A model generated the notes under the pieces. That model saw nothing but the letters and a program-made list of their open reading frames with translations, did no database searches and was not told the origin of the DNA. From positions 1,302,001 through 1,366,000 of the forward strand of contig NZ_BAABJH010000001.1 in the NCBI RefSeq assembly GCF_039543205.1: 64,000 nucleotides of DNA, in the 5' to 3' direction. The DNA is from Flaviramulus_B aquimarinus. Its GTDB lineage: Bacteria; Bacteroidota; Bacteroidia; Flavobacteriales; Flavobacteriaceae. Made by a program: the position numbers and the translations under genes. The stretch's first letter is position 1. Every line of letters starts with the position of its first letter. Positions 8,222-16,875 of the stretch are shown here, piece after piece.

Positions 8222-9670
8222 ATGTCAAAGTATACCGAGGATGATTTACGCGAAGAACTTAAGACTAAAGAATACGAATACGGTTTTTATACCGATATTG
8301 AATCAGATACATTTCCCAATGGTTTAAATGAAGATATTGTACGTGCAATTTCTAAAAAGAAGGAAGAACCAAAATGGATGACTGATTGGAGATTGGAAGC
8401 TTTTCGAGTTTGGAAAGACATGATCGAACCTGAATGGGCAAATGTACATTATAAAAAACCTGATTTTCAAGGCATTTCATACTATTCCGCTCCAAACAGC
8501 AAACCAAAATATGATAGTATTGATGAAGTAGATCCAGAATTATTGGCCACTTTTGAAAAACTAGGCATTTCTTTGGACGAACAAAAAAAATTAGCAGGTG
8601 TAGCCATGGATGTGGTCGTAGATTCTGTTTCTGTAGCAACGACATTTAAGAAAACCTTAGGCGAAAAAGGCATTATTTTTATGAGTATTTCTGAAGCTAT
8701 AAAAGAGCATCCAGAACTTGTGAAAAAACATTTAGGCACTGTAGTACCTCAAAAAGATAACTTTTATGCAGCTTTAAATAGTGCCGTATTTAGTGATGGT
8801 TCTTTCTGTTATATTCCAAAAGGCGTGCGTTGCCCAATGGAACTATCGACATACTTTAGAATAAATCAAGCAGGAACAGGGCAGTTTGAAAGAACTTTGG
8901 TAATTGCCGATGAAGGTAGTTATGTAAGTTACCTTGAAGGCTGTACCGCGCCAAGTAGAGATGAAAATCAACTACATGCAGCCGTAGTAGAGCTTATTGC
9001 TTTAGACGATGCTGAAATAAAATATTCAACCGTACAAAACTGGTATCCAGGAAATGCCGAAGGAAAAGGTGGTGTATTCAACTTTGTAACCAAACGTGGT
9101 TTATGCGAAAAAAATGCAAAAATCTCTTGGACACAAGTCGAAACCGGTTCTGCAGTAACTTGGAAATATCCAAGTTGTGTATTAAAAGGCGATAATTCAG
9201 TAGGCGAATTTTATTCAATTGCAGTAACAAACAATTATCAGCAGGCCGATACAGGAACAAAGATGGTTCACTTAGGTAAAAACACAAAATCTACTATTAT
9301 TTCAAAAGGTATTTCAGCAGGAAAATCCCAAAACAGTTACCGCGGATTGGTTCAAATTAGTTCCAGAGCAGATAATGCACGTAACTTTTCACAATGTGAT
9401 AGTTTACTGATGGGAAATGAATGTGGAGCACACACGTTTCCGTATATAGAAGCCAAAAATAAATCAGCAAAAATAGAGCACGAAGCAACAACAAGTAAAA
9501 TTGGTGAAGACCAAATTTTCTATTGTAACCAACGTGGCATAGATACCGAAAAAGCCATTGCATTAATTGTAAATGGTTTTAGTAAAGAAGTATTAAATAA
9601 ACTACCCATGGAGTTTGCTGTAGAAGCTCAAAAATTATTAGAAATAAGTTTAGAAGGAAGTGTCGGTTAA
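8222..9670 (+). CDS. sufB: Fe-S cluster assembly scaffold SufB
   Basis: A 482-residue scaffold subunit that assembles clusters in the SufBC2D complex, in the cytoplasm. I chose the ATG at 8222 (MSKYTEDDLREELK). An in-frame upstream ATG at 8177 would overlap sufA and add residues unlike the family. SRGLVQI-type and CGAHTFPYIE segments and the C-terminal FSKEVLNKLPMEFA are SufB hallmarks. Length is normal. Confidence 0.96.
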   Translation: MSKYTEDDLREELKTKEYEYGFYTDIESDTFPNGLNEDIVRAISKKKEEPKWMTDWRLEAFRVWKDMIEPEWANVHYKKPDFQGISYYSAPNSKPKYDSIDEVDPELLATFEKLGISLDEQKKLAGVAMDVVVDSVSVATTFKKTLGEKGIIFMSISEAIKEHPELVKKHLGTVVPQKDNFYAALNSAVFSDGSFCYIPKGVRCPMELSTYFRINQAGTGQFERTLVIADEGSYVSYLEGCTAPSRDENQLHAAVVELIALDDAEIKYSTVQNWYPGNAEGKGGVFNFVTKRGLCEKNAKISWTQVETGSAVTWKYPSCVLKGDNSVGEFYSIAVTNNYQQADTGTKMVHLGKNTKSTIISKGISAGKSQNSYRGLVQISSRADNARNFSQCDSLLMGNECGAHTFPYIEAKNKSAKIEHEATTSKIGEDQIFYCNQRGIDTEKAIALIVNGFSKEVLNKLPMEFAVEAQKLLEISLEGSVG

Positions 9671-9736
9671 ACAAATTTTAACGAAATGCCACATGGAGCC
9701 AGTCGAAGTGTATCATCAATTAAAACTTTAATTTAA

Positions 9737-10156
9737 ATGAAAAAAATAGTTTTTATAACATTAATTCTAACAGCATTCATAAGCTGTAAAAACGAAACCA
9801 AATCAGAACAAAAAGAAAACGTAACCATTTCAGACGATTCTGAAAGAACAGCAAAACAGAATGATGGACTTACACTATTAATAGGCGAGTTTGTTTATTA
9901 TGATGGTGCTGCCGTTTTACAAACCCATGCAGAAATTTACGGTGTTATCGTTACAGATAAAATGCTAGAACTAAATGCACTTGCTGAAAAATATAAAAAA
10001 GAGGCTACCGATATGGTTCGAGTAGAAATACGAGGGAAAATTACAAACCAAAAAGACGAGAAAATTCTTTGGGAAAATAAGGTTGAAATTATTGAAATAT
10101 TAAATGTAAAACCAGCTACTAAAGAAGAAAAGAACGTCGTGAAACTAGGTAGTTAA
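9737..10156 (+). CDS. Small lipoprotein embedded in the suf operon
   Basis: A 139-residue protein with lipoprotein signal FISCKNE followed by a Lys/Glu-rich linker. The folded part (about 45-130) is predicted beta-rich, with VYYDGAAVLQTHAEIYGVIV and a repeated pattern of strands. No recognised domain. It sits between sufB and sufC on the same strand, so it is probably cotranscribed although it acts in the envelope. Confidence 0.7.
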   Translation: MKKIVFITLILTAFISCKNETKSEQKENVTISDDSERTAKQNDGLTLLIGEFVYYDGAAVLQTHAEIYGVIVTDKMLELNALAEKYKKEATDMVRVEIRGKITNQKDEKILWENKVEIIEILNVKPATKEEKNVVKLGS

Positions 10157-10170
10157 AACACAAAAAACAT

Positions 10171-10224
10171 CCCGATAGCTATCGGGACTAAATTCCAATG
10201 GTCTTATAAGTCTTGGAATTTAGT
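10171..10224. repeat. Two adjacent perfect hairpins in the spacer before sufC
   Basis: CCCGATAGCTATCGGG at 10171-10186 is a perfect 16-bp palindrome. It is followed directly by a 12-bp inverted repeat, ACTAAATTCCAA (10187-10198) and TTGGAATTTAGT (10213-10224), with a 14-nt loop. No long U-run follows, so these may act as RNA-stability or attenuation elements, or be a mobile palindromic repeat. Confidence 0.6.
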
Positions 10225-10254
10225 ATTTAAATATTGAGATTTTAAATTAATTGT

Positions 10255-11007
10255 ATGTTAAAAATAGAAGATTTACACGCAAGTGTTGAAGATAAGACCA
10301 TTTTAAGAGGTATTAATCTAGAAGTAAAACCAGGAGAAGTTCATGCTATCATGGGTCCCAATGGTTCTGGAAAAAGCACACTAGCTTCTGTTATTGCAGG
10401 GAAAGAAGAATACGAAGTAACCCAAGGAAACATTGTTTTTGATGGTGAAGATATTGAGGAATTAGCTGCTGAAGAACGAGCGCATAAAGGGGTGTTTTTA
10501 TCATTCCAATACCCTGTTGAAATTCCTGGTGTTTCCGTTACTAACTTTATTAAAACTGCCATTAACGAAACGCGCAAGGCTAAAGGTTTAGAGGATATGC
10601 CTGCTAAAGACATGCTTAAACGCATTCGTGAGAAATCTGAATTATTGGAAATTGATAGAAAATTTTTATCGCGCTCCTTAAACGAAGGGTTTTCAGGAGG
10701 AGAGAAAAAACGTAACGAGATTTTCCAAATGGCCATGCTAGAACCAAAACTAGCCATACTTGATGAAACAGATTCTGGCTTGGATATTGACGCCCTTCGT
10801 ATTGTAGCCAATGGTGTAAACAAGCTTAAAAGTAAAGATAATGCCGTGGTAGTCATCACTCATTACCAACGTTTGTTAGACTATATTGTTCCCGATTTTG
10901 TTCATGTTTTATACAATGGTAGAATTGTAAAATCTGGCACTAAAGAGCTAGCTCATGAGCTTGAAGAAAAAGGATACGATTGGATTAAAGAAGAAGTAAA
11001 CGCTTAA
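10255..11007 (+). CDS. sufC: Fe-S cluster assembly ATPase SufC
   Basis: A 250-residue ABC-type ATPase that powers cluster assembly on SufB-SufD; a soluble, non-transport ABC protein. Walker A is GPNGSGKS at 34-41. The signature is FSGGEKKRNE near 147, Walker B is LAILDETDSGLD near 168, and the switch His lies in VVITHYQR. Length matches the family. Confidence 0.97.
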   Translation: MLKIEDLHASVEDKTILRGINLEVKPGEVHAIMGPNGSGKSTLASVIAGKEEYEVTQGNIVFDGEDIEELAAEERAHKGVFLSFQYPVEIPGVSVTNFIKTAINETRKAKGLEDMPAKDMLKRIREKSELLEIDRKFLSRSLNEGFSGGEKKRNEIFQMAMLEPKLAILDETDSGLDIDALRIVANGVNKLKSKDNAVVVITHYQRLLDYIVPDFVHVLYNGRIVKSGTKELAHELEEKGYDWIKEEVNA

Positions 11008-11016
11008 AAATAGTAG

Positions 11017-11141
11017 CAGTATTCAGTTGTAGTTGACAGTTTGCTCACTAATAAATGAATACTCTAAGTTAAAAATAGTAAACAGTTAATGTCTAGTTTT
11101 TCTTTTTACTGAAAACTGAGACTGCAACTGAAAACTGAAAC
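11017..11141. repeat. Degenerate long inverted repeat in the sufC-sufD spacer
   Basis: The left arm (11017-11045, core CAGTATTCAGTTGTAG) and the reverse complement of the right arm (11108-11141, core CAGTTTTCAGTTGCAG) match over about 28 nt with a few differences. The same core recurs at 15007-15030, so this is probably a dispersed flavobacterial repeat. The right arm runs to within 3 nt of the sufD ATG. Confidence 0.55.
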
Positions 11142-11143
11142 AG

Positions 11144-12457
11144 ATGGATTTAAAAGACAAATTATTATCATCCTTTCTAGTGTTTGAAGACCAAGCAGAT
11201 GTAGACACCTATGTGCATAATGTTAGAAACGATGCTATAAAAATATTTGAAGAAAAAGGATTCCCTACCAAAAAAGAAGAAGCTTGGAAGTATACCTCTT
11301 TAAATAAAATTTTAAAAGAAGATTATAGTGTTTTCCCTAAACAAGAAAATGCTTTGGAATATAAGGATGTAAAAAAATATTTTATTCATGATATTGATAC
11401 CTATAAAATTGTATTTATAGACGGTAAATACTCATCACATTTATCCCAAACAACACATGATGGTATTGATGTTTGCTTAATGTCTTCAGCGTTAAACAAA
11501 CCCAAATACCGTTTAGTTATTGAAAACTACTTTAATAAAGCCGCTACAAAAGACAGCTTACCATCATTAAACACGGCATTTTCAAACGAGGGTGCCTACA
11601 TTCATATTCCCAAAAACAAACTGGTAGAAAAGCCCATTCAAATCATACACCTTTCAACAGGAAATGAATCGGCTAATTTGTTGCAGCCACGAAATTTAAT
11701 TGTAGTTGATGAGAATTCTCATGTACAAATTATAGAACGTCACCAAAGTTTAACAGATAATCCGGTTTTAACCAATAGTGTTACCGAAATTTTCGCAAAC
11801 AAACGTGCCATTGTAGACTATTACAAAGTGCAGAACGATAATGATAATGCCTCATTAATAGACAATACCTTTATCAAACAAAAACGAGAAAGCGTAGCTT
11901 CAGTGCATACTTTTGCGTTTGGAGGTAAACTAACACGTAACAATTTAAACTTCTATCAAGAAGGCGAACGTATAGACTCTATTTTAAAAGGAGTAACTAT
12001 TATTGGTGACAAACAACATGTAGACCACAACACATTGGTACACCATATTAAACCAAATTGTGAAAGTCACCAAGATTATAAAGGTATTTTTGGCGAGAAT
12101 TCAACTGGTGTTTTCAACGGAAAAATTATTGTGGAAAAAGAAGCCCAAAAAACCAATGCCTTTCAAGCCAATAACAATATTTTAATCAGCGATAAAGCCA
12201 CAATAAATACAAAACCGCAATTAGAAATTTTTGCAGACGATGTTAAATGCTCACACGGTTGCACTATCGGGCAACTTGACGAAAGCGCTATGTTTTATAT
12301 GCAAACACGTGGCATTCCTGAAAAGGAAGCCAAAGCCCTTTTAATGTACGCCTTTAGTAACAATGTATTAAGTTCTGTTAAGATTCCTGAAATAAAACAA
12401 CGAATTACTAAAATTATCGCCAACAAATTAGGTGTTAATATTGGTTTCGACCTTTAG
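11144..12457 (+). CDS. sufD: Fe-S cluster assembly protein SufD
   Basis: A 437-residue SufB paralogue that completes the SufBC2D scaffold and is needed for iron acquisition. KKEEAWKYTSL near the N-terminus, the repeated beta-helix core, KCSHGCTIG and the C-terminal ESAMFYMQTRGI are family features. Its end lies 7 nt before the sufS start chosen here. Confidence 0.95.
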   Translation: MDLKDKLLSSFLVFEDQADVDTYVHNVRNDAIKIFEEKGFPTKKEEAWKYTSLNKILKEDYSVFPKQENALEYKDVKKYFIHDIDTYKIVFIDGKYSSHLSQTTHDGIDVCLMSSALNKPKYRLVIENYFNKAATKDSLPSLNTAFSNEGAYIHIPKNKLVEKPIQIIHLSTGNESANLLQPRNLIVVDENSHVQIIERHQSLTDNPVLTNSVTEIFANKRAIVDYYKVQNDNDNASLIDNTFIKQKRESVASVHTFAFGGKLTRNNLNFYQEGERIDSILKGVTIIGDKQHVDHNTLVHHIKPNCESHQDYKGIFGENSTGVFNGKIIVEKEAQKTNAFQANNNILISDKATINTKPQLEIFADDVKCSHGCTIGQLDESAMFYMQTRGIPEKEAKALLMYAFSNNVLSSVKIPEIKQRITKIIANKLGVNIGFDL

Positions 12458-12464
12458 TACAACC

Positions 12465-13679
12465 ATGTTCAACGTAGAAGACATTAGAAAAGATTTCCCC
12501 ATTCTTTCTCGTAAAGTCAATGGCAAATCCTTAGTGTATTTTGATAATGCTGCAACATCACAAACCCCACAACAGGTTATTGATGATATTGTAGACTATT
12601 ATTCAAATTACAATGCAAACATACATCGTGGTGTACACACCTTAAGTCAAGAAGCAACAGATCTATACGAGCAAGCACGACATAAAATCCAAGCACATTT
12701 CAACGCCAAGTTTTCGCATGAAATCATATTTACATCTGGAACAACACATAGCATTAATCTAGTTGCAAATGGTTTTTCATCACTATTAAAAAAAGGTGAT
12801 GAAATTATTGTTTCTGCATTAGAACATCATAGCAATATTGTACCCTGGCAAATGTTATGCGAACGCACAGGTGCTATTTTAAAAGTCATTCCAATGAACC
12901 AAGATGGCGAATTGGTTATATCTGAATTCAATAAATTACTATCAAAAAACACCAAATTAGTTTTTGTTAATCATATATCAAATGCTTTAGGAACAATCAA
13001 TCCTATTGAATATATTATTAAAAAAGCACATGAAGTTGGCGCTGCAGTTTTAATTGACGGTGCTCAATCAACACCACACATCAAACCAGATGTTCAAAAA
13101 TTGGATGTTGATTTTTATGTGGCTTCAGCACATAAAATGTGTGGACCAACAGGTGTTGGTATGCTATACGGAAAAGAGGAATGGTTAAAAAAACTCCCCC
13201 CCTATCAAGGCGGAGGAGAAATGATTTCTGAAGTCACTTTCGAAAAAACAACTTATGCTGATTTACCCCATAAATTTGAAGCAGGCACACCAAATATAGC
13301 TGGCGGTATTGCTTTTGGAACTGCCATAGATTATATGAACAGTGTTGGTTTTGAAAACATTGCTGAATACGAGCATGAATTATTAGAATATGCCACAGAA
13401 AGACTTTTAGAAATCGAAGGCTTAAAAATCTACGGAACCTCCAAAAACAAAACATCCGTTGTTTCTTTTAATTTGGAAAACATTCATCCTTATGATGTAG
13501 GCACTATTTTAGATAAATTAGGAATTGCAGTAAGAACAGGACACCATTGTGCACAACCCATTATGGATTTTTACTGTATCCCAGGAACAGTTAGAGCCTC
13601 TTTTTCGTTTTACAATACAAAAGCCGAAATAGACACTTTGGTTGAAGGCATAAAAAAAGCAAAAATGATGCTCTCTTAA
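12465..13679 (+). CDS. sufS: Cysteine desulfurase SufS
   Basis: A 404-residue PLP enzyme that releases persulfide sulfur from L-cysteine for cluster assembly. I chose the ATG at 12465 (MFNVEDIRKDFPIL) because the upstream ATG at 12432 would overlap sufD and add atypical residues. The PLP lysine is in SAHKMCGPTG, the catalytic Cys is at about 362 in RTGHHCAQP, and NIHRGVHTLS is conserved. SufE, its sulfur acceptor, is encoded two genes downstream. Confidence 0.96.
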   Translation: MFNVEDIRKDFPILSRKVNGKSLVYFDNAATSQTPQQVIDDIVDYYSNYNANIHRGVHTLSQEATDLYEQARHKIQAHFNAKFSHEIIFTSGTTHSINLVANGFSSLLKKGDEIIVSALEHHSNIVPWQMLCERTGAILKVIPMNQDGELVISEFNKLLSKNTKLVFVNHISNALGTINPIEYIIKKAHEVGAAVLIDGAQSTPHIKPDVQKLDVDFYVASAHKMCGPTGVGMLYGKEEWLKKLPPYQGGGEMISEVTFEKTTYADLPHKFEAGTPNIAGGIAFGTAIDYMNSVGFENIAEYEHELLEYATERLLEIEGLKIYGTSKNKTSVVSFNLENIHPYDVGTILDKLGIAVRTGHHCAQPIMDFYCIPGTVRASFSFYNTKAEIDTLVEGIKKAKMMLS

Positions 13680-13722
13680 ATTTTGGCTTCCTTTTTGTAA
13701 TATTTTTATAAAATCAAACCTT

Positions 13723-14151
13723 ATGAAATTTCTTTTTATAATTCTATCATTAGTATTTTTAGACAATAGTTGCTCATCATCCAAAATTAATCAAGATGCC
13801 ATTGTGTTAGAGTATTCTGCTTCTTCAAGAAGTTTCTATAAAAAAATTACAGTTAACAGAAAAGCCATTTTAACCGTTAATAAAAGAGATAACAGCCCTA
13901 TTAGCAACACTTGCAGTAGCAATAATTGGGATACCCTAATAAAAAAACTTGAGTCTATTGATGTACAAAATATTGCAAATCTAGAAGCACCTAGTAAAGA
14001 TTTTCTATTTGATGGTGCGGCTATGGCTAGGTTGAAAATAATTTACAATGGCACAACTTACGAAACGCAACCTTTCGACCATGGAAAACCACATGAAAAC
14101 ATTGCTGCATTAGTTAAAGAAATGCTATCAATTTCTGAAAACATTGAATAG
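13723..14151 (+). CDS. Small hypothetical lipoprotein
   Basis: A 142-residue protein with a short signal and lipobox-like LDNSCSSSK. The mature part has predicted strands and FFDGAA-like turns (FLFDGAAMARLKIIYNG). It recalls small Bacteroidota envelope proteins of unknown role. It lies between sufS and sufE, 43 nt after sufS, but sufE has its own promoter candidate. Confidence 0.65.
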   Translation: MKFLFIILSLVFLDNSCSSSKINQDAIVLEYSASSRSFYKKITVNRKAILTVNKRDNSPISNTCSSNNWDTLIKKLESIDVQNIANLEAPSKDFLFDGAAMARLKIIYNGTTYETQPFDHGKPHENIAALVKEMLSISENIE

Positions 14152-14174
14152 CAACGTTTGTTGTTGTATTTTTG
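14144..14174 (+). promoter_or_regulatory. Promoter of sufE
   Basis: TTG at 14144-14146, 20 nt, then TATTTTTG at 14167-14174: a full flavobacterial -33/-7 pair. The expected start site falls only a few nt before the sufE GTG, giving a very short leader. This suggests an internal promoter for sufE-sufT. Confidence 0.6.
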
Positions 14175-14191
14175 CATAAAAATTTGTGATT

Positions 14192-14614
14192 GTGAGTATT
14201 GAAGATATACAAAATGAAATAATTGACGAATTCTCAATGTTTGAAGACTGGGAAGAACGTTACCAATATATGATTGATTTAGGAAAAGATTTACCCTTAA
14301 TTGAAGACCAATACAAAACCGATAGCAACATTATAAAAGGTTGCCAAAGTAAAGTATGGGTACATGCTGAAATGAATAACGATAGAATAGCTTTTACCGC
14401 CGATAGTGATGCTATAATTACCAAAGGTATAATCGCTATTTTAATTCGTGCTTTTTCAAATCAGCACCCAAAAGATATTATTGATGCTGATACCGATTTT
14501 ATTGATAAAATCGGACTTAAAGAACATTTATCACCAACGCGTGCTAATGGGTTAGTTAGTATGATAAAACAATTAAAAATGTATGCCATAGCATACCAAA
14601 CCCAACTTAATTAA
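14192..14614 (+). CDS. sufE: Sulfur acceptor SufE
   Basis: A 140-residue protein that accepts persulfide from SufS and delivers it to SufB. The active Cys is in IKGCQSKVW, at residue 51. Two GTG codons are in frame, 14186 and 14192. I prefer 14192 because it gives the usual MSIEDIQNEII start; the longer form adds two residues. It is followed by the DUF59 gene. Confidence 0.93.
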   Translation: MSIEDIQNEIIDEFSMFEDWEERYQYMIDLGKDLPLIEDQYKTDSNIIKGCQSKVWVHAEMNNDRIAFTADSDAIITKGIIAILIRAFSNQHPKDIIDADTDFIDKIGLKEHLSPTRANGLVSMIKQLKMYAIAYQTQLN

Positions 14615-14672
14615 GTTTAATCATTTTACGTTTAATTGTTTTAAGCAACTAAACACATAAAACATTTAAGAG

Positions 14673-14996
14673 ATGAGTGAAATTATAGACACCACCGAAT
14701 TAGGAGAAAAAATAGTAAATGTTCTAAAAACAATTTATGATCCAGAAATTCCAGTAGACATATACGAACTAGGTTTAATCTACGACGTATTTGTAAATGA
14801 AGATTATGATGTAAAAATATTAATGACACTTACAACACCTAACTGTCCTGTTGCTGAAACCTTGCCTTTGGAAGTTGAAGAAAAAGTAAAATCACTTAAT
14901 GCTGTAAAAAGTGCAGAAGTAGAAATTACATTTGACCCTCCTTGGACACAGGAACTAATGAGCGAGGAAGCAAAGTTAGAATTAGGGATGCTTTAA
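14673..14996 (+). CDS. sufT: DUF59/MIP18-family Fe-S assembly protein (SufT-like)
   Basis: A 107-residue single-domain DUF59 protein. YDPEIPVDIYELGLIYDV and TLTTPNCPVAETLP carry the conserved Asp/Glu and Cys of the family. SufT-type proteins help mature or repair Fe-S proteins. Its place 58 nt after sufE at the end of the suf region supports this role. Confidence 0.9.
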   Translation: MSEIIDTTELGEKIVNVLKTIYDPEIPVDIYELGLIYDVFVNEDYDVKILMTLTTPNCPVAETLPLEVEEKVKSLNAVKSAEVEITFDPPWTQELMSEEAKLELGML

Positions 14997-15006
14997 AATA
15001 AGTTGG

Positions 15007-15030
15007 CAGTATTTTCAGTTGTAGTTTGCT
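15007..15030. repeat. Single arm of the CAGTTTTCAGTTG repeat
   Basis: This segment, with core CAGTATTTTCAGTTGTAG, repeats the left arm of the inverted repeat at 11017-11045. It is a lone copy between sufT and the DUF2480 gene. Confidence 0.45.
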
Positions 15031-15061
15031 ATAATACTTTAAACACTTAACAACAATCATT

Positions 15062-15568
15062 TTGAAAAACGAAATCATAAATCGCGTAGCGAATAGCAAG
15101 TTAGTGACCATTGATCTTGAGGATTATTACCCTAAAGGACAACGTGTCCTTTTTGATATTAAAGATTGGTTGTTTGAAGGTTTTGTGCTTCGCGAAAAAG
15201 ATTTTAGAACTCAAGTTACTGAATTTGACTGGTCGCAATATCAAGATGGTTATGTGGCTTTAACATGCAGTTCAGATGCTATTATTCCTGGCTGGGCATA
15301 CATGCTCTTAAGTATTCAACTTGAACCTTATGCTAGAAAAGTTGTTATTGGTAGTCTCGAGAACTTAGAAACCTCTATTTACCAAGATATTATAAATGAT
15401 TTTGATGTTTCTGCTTATAAAGACAAACCTATTATTATAAAAGGTTGCTCTAACAAACCTGTACCCCAAAATGCTTACATTATGCTTTCCAACAAGCTTA
15501 AACCTATTGCTAAATCTATCATGTATGGAGAGGCTTGTTCTTCTGTTCCGCTTTTTAAAAACAAGTAA
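15062..15568 (+). CDS. DUF2480 family protein
   Basis: A 168-residue protein of a Bacteroidota-specific family without known function. It starts with TTG at 15062 (KNEIINRVANSKLV...). LEDYYPKGQRVLFDIKDWLF and IIKGCSNKPVPQNAYIML are characteristic. It has no signal peptide and is probably cytoplasmic. It sits just after suf genes, an association that may point to Fe-S or sulfur metabolism (inference). Confidence 0.82.
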   Translation: MKNEIINRVANSKLVTIDLEDYYPKGQRVLFDIKDWLFEGFVLREKDFRTQVTEFDWSQYQDGYVALTCSSDAIIPGWAYMLLSIQLEPYARKVVIGSLENLETSIYQDIINDFDVSAYKDKPIIIKGCSNKPVPQNAYIMLSNKLKPIAKSIMYGEACSSVPLFKNK

Positions 15569-15586
15569 TTTACCTGTGACAAAACT

Positions 15587-15615
15587 TTGTTAGTTGGGTC
15601 TAAACTGTATATTTG
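15587..15615 (+). promoter_or_regulatory. Promoter of the DUF3078 gene
   Basis: TTG at 15587-15589, 18 nt, then TATATTTG at 15608-15615: a complete flavobacterial promoter, 26 nt before the ATG at 15642. Confidence 0.65.
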
Positions 15616-15641
15616 CACAAATTTTTAACTAAATTAAAATT

Positions 15642-16583
15642 ATGAAAAAATTATTTTTCACATTATTATGTCTTAGTGTTTTAACGTTAAACGCTCAAAC
15701 AAAAGAAGAATTACAAGCACAAAAAGCCGAAAAGCAAGCTATCGCTGATGCTGCAAAAGCAGAAGTTGATGCAATACAAGCTAAAATTGACGCCCTTCCT
15801 GGTTGGAGAATTGGGGCTTTTGGTACTATTGGTGGAAGTTTATCTAACTTTAATAACTGGTATTCTCAAGGAACACCAAACAACGCCTCAGGTAATATTG
15901 GATTTACTGTAAATGCTTATGCTAATTTAATTCAAGAAAAATTCTTTTGGAGAAACGCATTAACAACCAATCTAAATTGGGTAAAATTAGATAATAAAGA
16001 TGATCCCAATGACGATGAGGACTTTAACCCTACTACCGATGTCTTTAATATTTCATCATTATACGGTCGAAATATCACTAAAACATTAGCCGCTTCAGGT
16101 TTAATGGAGTACAGAACAACACTTTTAGATAACTTTAATGACCCTGGTTATTTAGATCTTGGTATTGGTGCTACTTGGACTCCAATTGAAAATTTAATTG
16201 TAGTCATACACCCATTAAATTACAACTTTGTTTTTTCTGATAATGATACCGTATTTGATTCATCATTAGGTGCCAAAATCGTAGCAGATTATACCAGACA
16301 AATTGGAGCAATAAACTTTAAAACTAACTTCTCTACATTCCAAAGCTATAAAAGCGGAGACTTATCTAACTTTACTTGGACCAACTCTTTTAGTTATACC
16401 TTATGGAAAATGATTGGTGTTGGTTTTGATTTTGGTTTAAGAAGTAACAAACAAGAAGCTTTAAATTTTGCTTTGGGACAATATGATCCGTTAGCAGTTC
16501 CTGCCCAAACTGAACCAACCTTTGACAATGTAGATAACGATTTACAGACATACTACACATTCGGTTTAAGCTATAAGTTTTAA
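15642..16583 (+). CDS. DUF3078 outer-membrane beta-barrel protein
   Basis: A 313-residue protein with signal peptide MKKLFFTLLCLSVLTLNAQ. A short coiled-coil-like Ala/Lys/Glu segment (about 20-50) is followed by a beta-rich domain with repeated amphipathic strands, ending YYTFGLSYKF with a terminal Phe typical of outer-membrane barrels. The family is DUF3078. Its role is unknown; porin-like or structural functions are possible. It has its own promoter and a strong terminator. Confidence 0.85.
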   Translation: MKKLFFTLLCLSVLTLNAQTKEELQAQKAEKQAIADAAKAEVDAIQAKIDALPGWRIGAFGTIGGSLSNFNNWYSQGTPNNASGNIGFTVNAYANLIQEKFFWRNALTTNLNWVKLDNKDDPNDDEDFNPTTDVFNISSLYGRNITKTLAASGLMEYRTTLLDNFNDPGYLDLGIGATWTPIENLIVVIHPLNYNFVFSDNDTVFDSSLGAKIVADYTRQIGAINFKTNFSTFQSYKSGDLSNFTWTNSFSYTLWKMIGVGFDFGLRSNKQEALNFALGQYDPLAVPAQTEPTFDNVDNDLQTYYTFGLSYKF

Positions 16584-16600
16584 GAATAAAAAAATTAAGT

Positions 16601-16634
16601 AAAAAAGCGCTTCTTTAAAAGAAGCGCTTTTTTT
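16601..16634 (+). terminator. Rho-independent terminator after the DUF3078 gene
   Basis: AAAAAAGCGCTTCT and AGAAGCGCTTTTTT form a long stem with a U-run, 18 nt after the stop codon. It is symmetrical but the plus strand has the relevant upstream gene. Confidence 0.9.
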
Positions 16635-16702
16635 GTGCCATATTTTAATAATTTATCTCACAAAAGACATTTTATTCCTACAAAATAATATATTAATTTC
16701 GT

Positions 16703-16739
16703 GTTTTATCGATTTTATTTGCGTTTTATCGATTTTATT
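16703..16739. promoter_or_regulatory. Tandem GTTTTATCGATTTTATT repeats before the glycopolymer operon
   Basis: Two identical 17-bp copies at 16703-16719 and 16723-16739, period 20 bp. Each contains TTTTATCG, the same half-site found upstream of two zinc-ribbon-like genes. It lies 137 nt before the response-regulator ATG. A tandem operator two helical turns apart is likely. Confidence 0.5.
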
Positions 16740-16875
16740 GTATCTTACACCCGTTTTTGAAAGGTAATTTCAACAAATTTGTTTCGCTACTAAAAACATA
16801 AGTAGTAAAAACTATTCTGTCTCTCATTGTTTGTAAGATTTCAAAAACACTAATATTTTTAATATAACAGAAAAA

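Noticed and set aside
10341..10859. 172-codon minus-strand open frame inside sufC
   Set aside because: It is antisense to a clear ABC ATPase gene and has no domain or start context of its own; it arises from the codon bias of sufC.
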